Origin: Trissonchulus latispiculum
Taxonomy: Eukaryota > Nematoda > Enoplea > Enoplida > Ironidae
Direction of reading: 5' to 3'
Length of the DNA stretch: 64,000 bases
NCBI GenBank assembly: GCA_030248195.1
Contig: JASAND010012457.1
Span: forward strand, 62,001 to 126,000
The notes under the pieces: generated by a model
What the model was told of the DNA's origin: nothing
Seen by the model: the letters and a program-made list of their open reading frames with translations, nothing else
The model's database searches: none
Made by a program: the position numbers and the translations under genes
Part shown: piece after piece, positions 22,901-33,353 of the stretch
Layout: every line of letters starts with the position of its first letter
Numbering within the stretch: position 1 is the stretch's first letter

Positions 22901-25900
22901 AAGGTCTAGCCATTATCTTTGGATTGACAAAGTTTCATGAATATCTATACGGACGATCTTTTAACCTGTTAACGGATCATAAGCCCCTTGTCCACATTTT
23001 TGATCCGAAAGTTGCCAGCCCGTTAGCCATGGGTCGCTTACAACGTTGGGCTTTGAAGCTTAAAGCTTATCAGTATACCATTGGATATCGCCCCACCGAG
23101 CTCCATGGTAATGCAGACGCCTTCTCTCGATTACCGATAGCAGGGGTAGCCACTAAGGACGAGGCCTGTGAAGAAGTGTACAAGATCCTTTCCGAAATTG
23201 GTGCAAGCATTCCATGTACCTTGGACAAGATTGCTTTCGAAACAGGAGAAGATCCTGCATTGGCAAAGGTTCTTTGCGCAACAAGAGATAGTTGGAAACC
23301 CAGTCATCGCTTAGTTCCCGAATTGAATCCGTTCTGGAAAAGAAGGACCGCGCTTTCACTTCATGAGAACTGTGCTTTTTGGGGTCATCGCGTCGTGGTT
23401 CCTCGCTCACTTCAGGATTACTTCCTAGAATTACTTCACACTAGCCATCCTGGTATAGTTCGGATGAAGTCACTTGCCAGACTTCATATTTGGTGGCCAT
23501 CCTTGGATAAAGAAATAGAAGGTATTTCTCGAAATTGCCCAAATTGCCGCCAAATTGCTCATTCGCCTCCAGCTATTCACAACAGTTGGCCGCTATCGAG
23601 AAAACCGTGGGACAGAATTCACGCAGATTTTGCTGGGCCTTTTTGTGGGAAAATGTGGATGATTGTAGTAGACAGTTACTCTAAATGGCCAGAGGTAATT
23701 GACATGTCGTCAACGACCTCATTGTCTACTATTCACGTCCTACGTTCCATGTTTGCCCGACATGGAATTCCAAAAACCTTAGTAACTGACAATGGCCCTG
23801 AATTCGCTTCGCATGAATTTGCGAAGTTTTGTTCAGAAAACGGCATCAGCCATCTGTTTTCTGCTCCTTATAACCCTTCCTCTAATGGTTTGGCGGAACG
23901 GTTTGTCCAGTCTTTCAAAAGAGCTGTACTGGCAGCCCAACCCTCTGCCAGTGCACTCCCTAAAACGGTGGCACAATTCCTCCTAACCTATCGTTCTGTG
24001 CCGCATGCGTTCACAGGAGAAACCCCCGCAAAACGCTTTTTGGGAAGAGAGTTGAATACGGTATGGTCAATTCTTCACCCTGACAATCCCGAACCCAAAC
24101 CCAGTCAACAGGCCTTGGTTAAGAGACAGTTCAACCCTGGGGAGTTGGTCTGGGTAAGGAATTATGGGAATGGTCCTAAGTGGGTTCCAGGAAAGGTTCA
24201 CAAAAGACAAGGCACTTTGACCTACAAGATTTTACTGGCATCCGGGGATTTGTGTTTCCGTCATGTAAATCAGCTACAAAGAGCGGCGCCAGTGAATTTC
24301 CGTGATCGTGCCGAAGACGGCGATGATTTTGGTCCATGCACATTCCGTCAAGTCCCTAGAGTTAATCAACCGGCTTTAAATCAGCGCGAACCCGCTGTTG
24401 CACAACCATTAGGAGATATTCCAAATCAACCCGTGCTTCGCCGGTCCAACCGCACCACCCGACGCCCACTAAAATGGAACGCGCTGTCTGATCGCTATTA
24501 CCGCTAAAGAGACTTTCAGGGGGAGATATTGATATGTCCTGGAAGTTAAAAGAAGAACTAAAAATATATATGTTTTGAGATCTAATCCTAAAGTATTGCT
24601 TGTCGTATGTTATCAAGTATAGTTATTGAGGAATACTAAAATTATCGCAGTAGTAAAGGTAAAGGTAAAGTGTCCCCTGGAGAGAACTCCAACCTACAGA
24701 AGGTTATAGGGTGCCGGTGCTTATCTCCGGATTCACAGCCCGAAGCCAGGAGCGACAACTCTAATGTTGACTACATCTGTGAAAGGGGGGCCAGCCCTTC
24801 ATCAGGCATTACGCCAGAACACAGACTCCTGTTACCTTCCCACCGCAGTGGTACCCATTGACCGACCAGTTAAGGATAGACAGCTGGGTAGGCTGGAGGC
24901 CACGGCCAACCGATATGTGCTTTGCTTAGTCCCTTGTTCAAGGGGATTTGTGAAAGCCTTGTGGCAGCGGGGGCTCGAACCTACGACCGTCAAATCTTTA
25001 GTCGAACACCTGCCAATACTAAGCATGGCTGGTCGTTTAAGGTGGTGATTCCCTTTGGTCACATAAAGTTTGCACCAGTATTACTCATTCATTACTTGGA
25101 GTTAAGAAACCATTTTTATATCAAAATGTAGCTTGACATTTTCTCTTTTTAACGCAAGCCACGAAACTAATGTTGCTTCTCTAAATTACGGCACTATCGC
25201 TGTAGCCTCGCAACATGATAAAACAGAGAGCTGAAACGTACAAAATTCAACGGTGGCAACATAAGAGCATATTCTCTAATACTGAGCATGCAAATAGTGT
25301 AAATGCCTGCCTGCCAATACTAAGCATGGCTGGTCGTTTAAGGTGGTGATTCCCTTTGGTCACATAAAGTTTGCACCATGATTACTCATTCATTACTTGG
25401 ACTTAAGAAACCATTTTTATATCAAAATGTAGCTTGACATTTTCTCTTTTTAACGCAAGCCACGAAACTAATGTTGCTTCTCTAAATTACGGCACTATCG
25501 CTGTAGCCTCGCAACATGATAAAACAGAGAGCTGAAACGTACAAAATTCAACGGTGGCAACATAAGAGCATATTCTCTAATACTGAGCATGCAAATAGTG
25601 TAAATGCCTGCCTGCCAATACTAAGCATGGCTGGTCGTTTAAGGTGGTGATTCCCTTTGGTCACATAAAGTTTGCACCATTATTACTCATTCATTACTTG
25701 GACTTAAGAAACCATTTTTATATCAAAATGTAGCTTGACATTTTCTCTTTTTAACGCATGCCACGAAACTAATGTTGCTTCTCTAAAATATTTTTAACAC
25801 ATTTTAGAAGAAGTATAATTTTCCAGAATTTTTGCAGACTCAAGTAAATTTTTTCGCCAGACATCGGTTACATCATTCGATACCTCCATCAAATAGCTGG

Positions 25901-28900
25901 GGACGATTTTTTATTTGTTGTGAAATCGCTCTTCGTTATAGAGAAATACAATGAAATGTGAGCGTAACCTGGCCTACTTTTTCCAAATTTGTCAAGCGAT
26001 TACTTCAGCTAGAAAGCAGCAATCGGGGCAACCAAAAAAATCGTCCCTGGTTATATTTGTGCAGAACACATTTGTTCAGTAGCAGCCCTCCACATTGCAT
26101 GGTGAATGCTCCACAATCTTTGAAAAAAAATTGGTCGTGTTTTTGCAAAAACTACATTTTTTATGATAGCAGCCTACAGGATAGCAGTTGGAAGACGATC
26201 ATACGTCGGATAATTTGTCCTTGTGAGACCTTCAAATCGACGCCCTTAGTTCGAGAAATGTTGGATTATTTGATTTCTGCAAAAATGACAAGTATTCGAC
26301 ACCAAAATAAGAAAAACGGCTATATCTCACGGTAGAGAAAAGCTAGAAACTTGCTTTAAAAAGCAAAAATGTGAAGCTCAATGAGATCTTTCGAATGAAT
26401 ATAGTCATAACTGTATAGCAAATGTGTAATAACGCGAAACGCCTTGAAATTACTGTTTCTGCTACTAATGCCAAACGTTCAGAAATTGGGAAAAACCACT
26501 CTGACCGGAAATCTCAAATTTTTGAATCGGGATTGCGCGGAGGATGTTAGAACGCTAAAAGGACTTATTTCGGAAAGTTTCATCAAATTTCATCTTGATT
26601 TACGCCGCCAAATAACAATATGTGCCTAAAAGGAATCACCACCTTAAAGGTGCAAACTAAACTAAAGCTAAAACTAAAGAATTACTAATTAAATGCTGTT
26701 TTTTGCTGGACATTGTGTGCATGTTGTTATCAAGTATAGTACCTTAACTATAGTATAGTACTGCAGCTTAAGTATGGTACTGTGTATTATTTCACTGTAT
26801 TTTAGCTTAGACTCTTATGGCAATTGCGATAAATTGCTGTATCCTGTTGCGTTCATGGGAGCCCCTTTGATAATGTATGAAAGAATGTGCAGTGGCAAGG
26901 AAGCTAGGCTAGTACTCAGAACATTATTAGCTTACAAGATGGGTTTACTTAAAGGTACATGGCCGATATATAACCTTGAGATCAGTGCTTTCGCTGTTGT
27001 ATATTTTTGATCCATCGGTCTATGTCCGCAATGCCAAATATCATGGGCATTATACATATTTTTTACTGTTTAGAGAAGAAACCGTTTTTACAGATATTGC
27101 TCTGGTGGTAGATCAGATTTTTTTGTTGTTGATAAGAGAGTCTGAAAGGTTTCATGGAGCACATTTCCCGGGGCTCATAATCCAGTACAAGGTCACATGA
27201 CTATTTCCTTTAGAATTAGATTTTTCTATTTCTTACAGAAACTTGTCTCATGTCAAATCTTAATGTGTCGGAGGAAGGTGTTAAGTACATTCAACTGGAG
27301 GAGGACTTGATTCCAGATTTTGAAGATGCTTGGATTCAACAAAAGTGCATACTGACTCCAGGTTTGTTTAAACACATATTCGCTGGCTGTAACAGGGTAC
27401 TATTTTTTCATATTAATATTAATTTATCGGAGATAAATAAAGCAGGACAGGGAGTAAAATATAGCACCACAAAGTAGAAAAAGTGATGCAAAACATATGG
27501 TGCATGATTCAGTCGCTTTTAAACAGGAAAAACCATCTGAAAACCGCTGCCAATCAGCCATGAAGCAAAATAGAGTTGTTTTGGCAAGAACGGTTTATTG
27601 TGCACTTTATATTATTTCAGTTGAAATTGGAGGCATCAATTCCACAGAACCTTTGGCTTTGGCAGCTATGACGGGGATACCTGTTTCTGACTCTGACTTG
27701 ATGGGAAGAGCATTCCCTGAGTTACATGTAAGCGCTACTGGTTTCAGCAACAGCTTAACATTTGAATCAATGCGTTGTACTAATGCTTATTTATAATTTC
27801 AAACGGCCGGTAGTTCGTTCTACTTCCATAAAAGTTTCCTTTTAAAATGCCACTGCAGCTTGAGAACGCATTCAAACGAAAGCTTGGTTCGATTGTGGTA
27901 AGAGTGGCTCAATCGGTAGCGCGTTGTCCTAGATTGCCAAAGGTTGTGGGTTCGATCCCCACCTCAGACCCGAATTTTTTGGGTCGGAGATGTTGTGACA
28001 TCTTAGTTTCGTCCGTTCTTTAATTTGTAAATAAACTAATTGTTGGTTTTTACAGCAACTTTCTTTTACCTTTCCATAGATGATAACGACGAATATGTAT
28101 GGCCTGTCCGTGTACCCAGCTGTTAGTGCTACGTGGAATGGGAAGGTGTTTATTTTTACTGAGGGCCCAAGTGGCAAAGCTTTTGAGGACTGTATCCGAG
28201 GGCTATGTGTAGAACAAGGGTAAAATTCTTGCTTAAATGTGTACGATGCTTACAGCTTATACATGCTCGCTGCAGATGTCAGTTCATTCTGATGACTTAA
28301 CCTGATGACGAATGTTGAAGATAAATTTCTTTGAAAAATTATTATTTTATTAAATTATTAAATTATCATAATTTAAATTTTATCCTAGACTTTATCCTTA
28401 AGACTCTTGTCAATTAATCAAATTGTTTAAAGGCACTTACTGTACTTGACGTAGCAAACGAAGTAATTGAGTTGTTGGATTGAAATCTGAACAAACTATA
28501 TGAGCTTAAGCATAATCAAATTTTTTACTATAGTACGTTACATTTTAAGGTGCTGCATGTTCTTTGCTGAATCTGTTATGACCTTTGAGGAAGGAAAATC
28601 TTACATGATACGAGATTCGATCAGCAGAGCATGGCGTCTCGGAAATTCTGTTATCGAAGCAAGGTTGAAAAAGCGAGACTGCGTGAAAGCTGCTGTGTCC
28701 TTAGAAAGAGGACGATTGGTGGCTACTGGAAAGGTATCTAATAAACTGATTCAAATATACAATAAAGTGTAAAACTTCCACAAATGAGATAATACCAATG
28801 CACGGGTATTTTAAGAAGAGTTTAAGTTTAAGTTTAAGTTTAAGTTTAAGAGTTTAATTTTGGAATTACCCAAACGTGTATTAAAACAGATGGTTGGTGC

Positions 28901-30372
28901 TTAAATAAACAACCATATCCTCCGCATTAGCAGCCAAAACCAGAATGAAAGGCATCTGTACCGGATGGCAACCATCTCCGCCTGAGTAAACATCCTTGAG
29001 CTAGCAGTGTCTACGGTCTAATGCTGACTACGATCCGAAGCTCAGTTAACTCCCCAGTTTTCTCATTTATCTATCTTCCCGCAGGAGAGGTGCTTAGTAC
29101 CTCCACCCACCTTGTACCTGCATTGACTTAGTACCAGCATGTGTTTCGTCAGGGGTATTTGAGAAGGATTTGCGATGACTGGGTTTGGAAGAAACCATCA
29201 CTGCCATCATTTGGAATCCAGTTGTCCATGCAGTTGTACAGCAACTGTTTTGATAAATTTCAAGTTGTTCCTTATCTTTCAGATAATTGATGTGTTAAGA
29301 AGCACAAATAAGGGTTTCAATCGCGGATACCTGATATTAGAATCGGACATGAATCAAACCATTCGAATAGATTTCCAGAATGAAAATCTTCTGCTTAGAA
29401 TTGAATCCGAGGTATGAATTGGAAACGATTTTAAGTAATGATAAACTGCTAGGCATGCGAAGCGTTTATGGTGCCTTTACTGTCGTGAACGCACAAGTAC
29501 GGGCGTCGACGCATATCGACATATGTAGTCATACCTACGCATAAAGATTCCACACCAAACTCACAATTACAGTGGGCTCACGCAAACGAGCGCATATAGA
29601 CGCTAGTAATGCACGCGCAGCTGCAACAGCAAACGAGCACTCGTGATTGCTTAGTGACACAAACATATCACTGACAAACTAAAAAAAATTAAATCATAAG
29701 GTAAAACCTACCATACTCCATGGTTCGGTATACTCCGTGTTTGATGAAAACTGCCTCGCGCTCCGCTTTCTTCGAAAGCATCTATAGAGAATGGGGCACG
29801 AAGCTGCCTTCAAACGAGTATAATATGTGTTCTGTTCACCAGTATTTTGACCACTAATTGGATAACCAGGATAATTTAGTTCATTATGAATGCATGTAAG
29901 AGTATGCAACCAAACCCGGCATGTGCTAGGAAGAAAGCCAACCCCAAGTCGACATGTCTCTATGTTCTAGTCATACTGATGGATTGTCACCTGCAGCCAG
30001 TGCCGATGGGACAGAGATGCAGTTTTATCCTAAACACCCGAGTTTATTTGGTCCGCTTTTTCCTAAATTTTCAAAAGATGGAAAGTTGCTACCTGCGAAA
30101 TCCTGACTTTTAAGATACGATTTCAGTGTTTGTGCAGTACAAAGGTTATCTTGTTTTCTTAGATAATTGCTACGACACCTGATCTGATCTGTATTCTCGA
30201 AACGGACACGGGGGAACCCGTGTCAACTGATGTACTGCGATACGGACTTAGAGTCAGCGTCGTACTAATGCCTCCATCTCCTTTGCTGACTTCACCAGAA
30301 GGTTTGGAAATTGTTGGGCCGAAAGCATTTGGATACGATAATATAGAATATAAAACTTCATTCGACCGCTGA
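19967..30372 (+). CDS. DUF917 domain, 3' exons of the hydantoinase-DUF917 gene
   Basis: Exons: about 19967-20203, 26806-26954, 27239-27361, 27621-27727, 28080-28219, 28550-28733, 29283-29411 and 30163-30372 (TGA 30370-30372). Every junction from the second onward keeps frame (phases 2,1,1,0,2,0,0). Motifs: ILGCGGGGNPYCGK at the start, MGAPLIMYERM, VEIGGINSTEPLALAAMTGIPVSDSDLMGRAFPEL, SISRAWRLGN, FNRGYLILE and DLICILETDTGEPVSTDVLRYGLRV at the end. These match the DUF917 family, whose bacterial relatives act on (thio)hydantoin-like substrates. Fusion behind a hydantoinase A domain suggests both act on related cyclic amides. The frame is intact throughout, so the gene is probably functional despite large insertions in its introns. 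Confidence 0.8.
20483..20587 (+). repeat. 5' LTR of the intact Gypsy element (105 bp)
   Basis: TGTCCTGGAAG... to ...GGAATACTAAAA. Its final A forms the gag ATG together with the first bases of the PBS. Very short for an LTR. Confidence 0.85.
20587..24507 (+). CDS. Gag-Pol polyprotein of the intact Gypsy element
   Basis: One frame of about 1306 codons from ATG 20587. In order: Gag (residues 1-200, WEDYVDRFEMF), two CCHC knuckles (CWRCGKSGHWAPDC, CRYCSKTGHIATVC), retropepsin (VDTGAGRS, LLGRDLF), reverse transcriptase (KLDMAQAYLQLEL, QFGLSSAPAIFQ, FLDD in place of YxDD), RNase H (ACDASPVGVGAVVS), integrase zinc finger (HTSHPGI, CPNCRQ) and DDE residues (HADFAGPF, VTDNGPEF, NGLAERFVQSF). Gag and Pol share one frame, with no stop or shift between them. 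This is the layout of K02A2.6-like Gypsy elements of many invertebrates. All catalytic motifs look intact. Confidence 0.93.
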   Translation: MATRQFLPLDPFSPQTEKWEDYVDRFEMFLLANDIVNDDKKRANFLTSLGSENYSLLKSLTAPSKPTEIPLDDLVKAMKDHFQPKVNIISERFKFHNLKQSPGETIAQFLARLRSQAQFCNFNDLDDSLRDRLVCGINSEQVQRRLLAESDLTLQKAVDISTGIESASRQAKEISNSVAGFSNFVEPTNRLSASSKSKAKIPPQNRKSGTCWRCGKSGHWAPDCNFKNATCRYCSKTGHIATVCRSKNQKKANMNYVSPHDGITESTDISPIYYINSVTSTDPILVRPSIDRKPIPMEVDTGAGRSVLPLSVFQTSFPAKSLQPCPIRLKGYGGNNIEVMGLLNATVELNGQSRSHDFVVANVDGPALLGRDLFGLLNVNIAKIKEQSKELPPRVKGLVDEFSDLFSPGLGRIVGVPPAKLSLMPNTRPKFNKARPIPYALKAKVEEELDDLIKKDVIEPVPYSEVAAPVVPVVKPTGKIRLCGDYSVSVNPHLCVDQYPLPRFPDLMQNLKGGQSFTKLDMAQAYLQLELDQESQMLACINTHKGTYKCKRLQFGLSSAPAIFQATMDRIFSGLSGVSIFLDDICITGKDEEEHLLNLKKVLSRCRQHGIKLGLPKYHFFQSSVDYLGHVLDSDGVHPSPKKIEALLKVPTTHNVSELMSFLGLANYYFGFVPNFSSVASPLNELRKKGKKWIWTKACDKAFEELKTVLQSPAVLLPYDEKLPLTLACDASPVGVGAVVSHTLADGTERPIAYASRKLNDAETRYFQIEKEGLAIIFGLTKFHEYLYGRSFNLLTDHKPLVHIFDPKVASPLAMGRLQRWALKLKAYQYTIGYRPTELHGNADAFSRLPIAGVATKDEACEEVYKILSEIGASIPCTLDKIAFETGEDPALAKVLCATRDSWKPSHRLVPELNPFWKRRTALSLHENCAFWGHRVVVPRSLQDYFLELLHTSHPGIVRMKSLARLHIWWPSLDKEIEGISRNCPNCRQIAHSPPAIHNSWPLSRKPWDRIHADFAGPFCGKMWMIVVDSYSKWPEVIDMSSTTSLSTIHVLRSMFARHGIPKTLVTDNGPEFASHEFAKFCSENGISHLFSAPYNPSSNGLAERFVQSFKRAVLAAQPSASALPKTVAQFLLTYRSVPHAFTGETPAKRFLGRELNTVWSILHPDNPEPKPSQQALVKRQFNPGELVWVRNYGNGPKWVPGKVHKRQGTLTYKILLASGDLCFRHVNQLQRAAPVNFRDRAEDGDDFGPCTFRQVPRVNQPALNQREPAVAQPLGDIPNQPVLRRSNRTTRRPLKWNALSDRYYR
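20588..20601 (+). promoter_or_regulatory. Primer-binding site overlapping the gag start codon
   Basis: TGGCGACGAGGCAG follows the LTR without spacer. ATG at 20587-20589 uses the last LTR base plus the first two PBS bases, so the PBS itself encodes the first residues MATRQ. Confidence 0.7.
24535..24641 (+). repeat. 3' LTR of the intact Gypsy element (107 bp)
   Basis: Matches 20483-20587 apart from two extra T in a T run and one A/T difference. Confidence 0.88.
24652..25011 (-). repeat. tRNA-derived SINE with TTTACC-type tail
   Basis: Read on the minus strand, the head (25011 to about 24955) has an anticodon-arm-like segment and a clear Pol III B box (GGTTCGAGCCC). A roughly 280-base body follows, and it ends in repeats of TTTACC (plus strand GGTAAA, 24653-24672). 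The A box is not clear, so the 5' end may be truncated. Confidence 0.55.
25011..25790 (+). repeat. Tandem repeat, period 301 bp, about 2.6 copies
   Basis: Copies start at 25011, 25312 and 25613 (each with TGCCAATACTAAGCATGG) and differ by only a few bases. The array begins exactly where the SINE head ends. It is intronic. Confidence 0.9.
25791..26805. other. Remainder of the large intron, no gene seen
   Basis: AT-rich. Short ORFs (25958-26335, 26444-26629) show no recognisable motif. GGTGATTCC-type sequence from the 301-bp repeat recurs in reverse complement near 26630-26650, hinting that the repeat is part of a larger element. Confidence 0.4.
27893..28000 (+). repeat. tRNA-like sequence, probably a SINE head
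   Basis: TGGCTCAATCGGTAGCGC (A-box-like) and GTGGGTTCGATCCCCAC (perfect T arm with B box) are spaced as in a tRNA. The acceptor ends do not pair and the anticodon arm is poor, so this is more likely a tRNA-derived repeat than a working gene. It lies in an intron of the DUF917 part. Confidence 0.5.
28821..28850 (+). repeat. (TTTAAG)5 microsatellite
   Basis: Five exact copies of TTTAAG in an intron. It could be the tail of a degraded SINE whose body is not recognisable to me. Confidence 0.85.
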
Positions 30373-31518
30373 GCTACGTGTGAAATTATAAAAGCGCCAC
30401 TTCAGATCCTTTGTAGTGTTATTAATATCTTTTGGTTTTTTTCAAATATCACTGTTTTGAAACACCATTAAATAACTTGTAGTGTTGCATTCATTTTTTT
30501 AATTCACCATTCAGATTGTATACCGTCTGGCTAAACTGAAAGTCATTAAAATTAAGACAAAATTCTCCCTAAGCCGTCTTGTTTGATTACAGTTTCATTG
30601 TGTTTGACAGTATTTGACAACACGACAGTACTTGAAAGTCCTCCTGGGTATTCTCATGAACTTAGTCTGAAATTTGTGAGTATGCTTACATCCAATATCC
30701 ACAATATGGGTATCAATTGAAAGCTGACGACAAGAAGAACAACTTCGTCCTGGATGCCAATAATCAGTCCACTATCGAGCCCGAATTCCTACCAAGAGCA
30801 GCAAATAGTATTAAAGTATCAGAGTAGTATTGTGTTGTTAAGTATAAGTGTCACAGGGCCGAGGTCGTCGGTTTCTGCTGGAAGCGTGCAGAGGCAATGA
30901 CCTGTGGCGGCTGTTGAGTGGATCGTTGTCTGTCTTAAGAGTCACTGAAGGCGATAGCTTTTACTAGGCAAAGCAGACAGATATAGATATACAGATACAA
31001 GTTCAAGCAGAGTTCTAGCCACCGGTAGGCGTACACAAAGAAAGGCAGCACAATAACAAAATGCGCTGGTATTTAAACAAGCATCAGCTCCGCCACTTTT
31101 AGCTACCGTCTCCTCATCTCTTGCCCAACCCATCTCCTCTTTTCCAGTCTGTCTGTCCAAAAAGTAATGGCCTATTCCATCAAAAACCATAAAAACTAGG
31201 TCGGTACCTTTCATCCCCTTCTCTGACGGAGCATATTACGTAACATCACTGACAAGTTTCGAAACAGCACAGGAAACATAAAAACACGAAAAAGGGAGCA
31301 AATTATTCATCAACCGGCACAATTTTAAGAACTAGCAAAATCACGCCACTTCCCTATAATTTCTGGCCAATAAGAAAGCACTGAAAAACTGCGTAAGCAC
31401 TGATGACGTCAGTCTGCCTTCAGCTACTACCATAAGAACCTTTAACAGAGAAAGTTCTACTATAGCTGGGACTTAGAATATTTCCGAAAAGTAAAGAGTT
31501 TAGGTCGGTACGTAAGCT

Positions 31519-31623
31519 TAACTTTCTTTATAATTTTCATAATTTTGATACCTATGAATTTATTTTCATTATTAAACAAAATAATTTAGCTGTTTTACGT
31601 ATGAATTTCTACATCTGTGACAT
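31519..31623 (+). repeat. Dispersed repeat, copy 1
   Basis: About 105 bp starting TAACTTTCTTTATAATTTTC and ending near CTGTGACAT. It is closely similar to 42761-42865 in the same orientation. Confidence 0.75.
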
Positions 31624-31991
31624 CACTCACCCCTTCGGAAGTTGAAATTCCTGTTTCAAGCAAGCAGTACAATATATGCTACAGTTACCGTACTATCACT
31701 ACATGGTATATATGTGATGGGTAGCCTACGTTTTGTCGGTTTTTGTCTGTATATTTTAGGACCCTAGGGTCTGTTTTGTACAGTAATTGTCCTTTGAATC
31801 TTGAATCTGAGGATTGTCAAAGAATGAAGAAAATAATGAGTTTTATAAGGAGTTTATGATTTAATATTGGTTAGTGTTGTGAACCCCCTCCGCTACAGTG
31901 GTTTGTATCTGTGGAAATTTCCTGTTTGTACCGTTTTGTGTGGTTAGTTGCTGATTAATCTGAAAATTGAGCGAAAATATTTGATTAACTA

Positions 31992-32023
31992 CTTACCTGG
32001 GGAGTTTTTAGTCCCCAGGTAAG
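31992..32023. other. Perfect 12-bp hairpin made of a splice-donor-like motif
   Basis: CTTACCTGGGGA (31992-32003) pairs with TCCCCAGGTAAG (32012-32023) around an 8-base loop. Both strands read CAGGTAAG, the ideal 5' splice-site sequence. Confidence 0.7.
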
Positions 32024-32131
32024 CCTCTTAGAAAGCCATTAGAGAATTTTCAAAGACGATAAGAAAGACAAAATTTCTCCTCCAGCAAAATTATGGCCGC
32101 ACTCCTACAGACTTCCAACGCGTACCGCAAA

Positions 32132-32157
32132 TCCTGACTGACAGTGTTCAGTCAGGA
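32132..32157. other. Perfect 10-bp hairpin
   Basis: TCCTGACTGA (32132-32141) and TCAGTCAGGA (32148-32157), 6-base loop. Confidence 0.65.
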
Positions 32158-33249
32158 CAAAGAAAAGATAAGCTGGGTGACTGACCTAGTGTCGACTCTT
32201 GTTTTTCACCCAAGTCAGTCTTGGGGCGGACTCTGAACTGGACGGTCGTTTTGTTTCTAGTATCTTCTGATTGTCTTTGCTTAGGCCTGATAGTGCCTGT
32301 GTCTCTACGAGCGCCTAGTGTTGGTTGGCAGTACTTTTGACAAGTTGAACTCATCCAATTTTAATCTTGCAAGCCCCCTGTCTGATATACTTTTTACTCG
32401 TACTTACTTACCTGGTTGCTACTGATTCCTATTCACGCCAGTCACGATCAAATTGGAGTCTCTTTGGTAAGGGTTGAGCAATTCGCCTAGTTGATTCGAT
32501 ATCTTTGGAGTTGTAAGTTGTGTATAGCGCTGACCAGCGAATTGGATTTTGAGTATTTTCTGTGAATCGAATTATCCTTACTTGTATTGTTCTTAGTGCG
32601 GTAGCTTGTAAATCTGTGAATCGTTTTTGCCTGGTACTGTTCTTGTTCGCTCGTCTGATGGTTAATTATTTTATCTTGAGTTAAAACTTGCCTGGTTTAC
32701 TTGATCTAAATTGTATGTTTGTGAATGTTAGTTCAAACCTGATAATTTGTCTATTTGAGATAATATCCTTGTAATTTTAATAGAACTAGCAATTTCACGT
32801 CTGGTCTCACATAGGGATTGTTGTATCCGTAATTAGGACTTTAGAGCCTGTAGTGCTACTGCGATCTTTGTCACTGCCGAGTTAGAGTTGACTGTATATG
32901 CAAAACTTGACAATTTCTGAAGAAGAGGTACCGGCTCAGACGAAGTGAAGAGAGCTTAATTTGAGTAATACTGCATTGTAATAATCAGGGTTATTCTGTG
33001 GGTTGGAGGCATAAGTCCCCTGGAAAACAGAAAAGACGTTAGAAAAATAGTGCTCTAGAGAGAAAAAGTGAAATAGTTGACTAAAATTAACCCTCAGAAG
33101 CCCTATTTTATTACATATATAAGTAAGCACTACAAAGCAACTACGGTAATAATATACGACAAAGTATGCATATACAAACGTAATGAGCCAATGTAATGTA
33201 ATTATTTCTGTTTCTCTTTTATCCCCAACGAGAAATAGAAAAAGAATGT

Positions 33250-33330
33250 GCTGTCTGTCGGTACGGTGATTCGATCCGGGGATCGTCCGTTTATGGGACC
33301 AAAATGCTAACCGTTGCGCGGGGCTTAAAA
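33250..33330 (-). repeat. Degenerate tRNA-like sequence
   Basis: The minus strand reads CGCGCAACGGTTAGC (A-box-like) and GGATCGAATC (B-box-like). The T stem cannot pair and the anticodon loop lacks U33, so this is at best a tRNA pseudogene or SINE remnant. Confidence 0.3.
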
Positions 33331-33353
33331 TGAAGTGTTATAGCAACTGGGAG

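Larger units (their letters stand above)
20483..24641 (+). mobile_element. Intact Ty3/Gypsy LTR retrotransposon (K02A2.6-like) inside an intron
   Basis: Flanked by direct repeats 20483-20587 and 24535-24641 that differ by one substitution and a 2-base indel. It has a PBS right after the 5' LTR, a purine-rich tract (CAGGGGGAGA) near the 3' LTR, and one uninterrupted gag-pol frame. The total is 4159 bp. It sits in the intron between the hydantoinase-DUF917 exons ending 20203 and starting 26806, in the same orientation as the host gene. I could not settle the target-site duplication because the flanks are AT-rich. Near-identical LTRs and an open frame indicate a recent insertion. Confidence 0.92.
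30373..33345. other. Intergenic region without genes
   Basis: No supported ORF. It contains two strong hairpins (31992-32023, 32132-32157) and one copy of a dispersed repeat (31519-31623). A 90-codon minus ORF (30942-31214) has no recognisable motif and is likely chance. Confidence 0.45.

Noticed and set aside
20470..24650. Target-site duplication of the intact Gypsy
   Set aside because: AT-rich flanks allow several alignments and none gives a clear 4-6-base match.
27893..27970. Functional tRNA gene in the DUF917 intron
   Set aside because: Good T arm but unpaired acceptor ends and poor anticodon stem; more likely a SINE head.
30942..31214. 90-codon minus-strand ORF
   Set aside because: No recognisable motif or splice context; likely part of a repeat or chance.
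33250..33330. tRNA gene on the minus strand
   Set aside because: A and B boxes are recognisable, but the T stem does not pair and U33 is absent; kept only as a low-confidence tRNA-like remnant.
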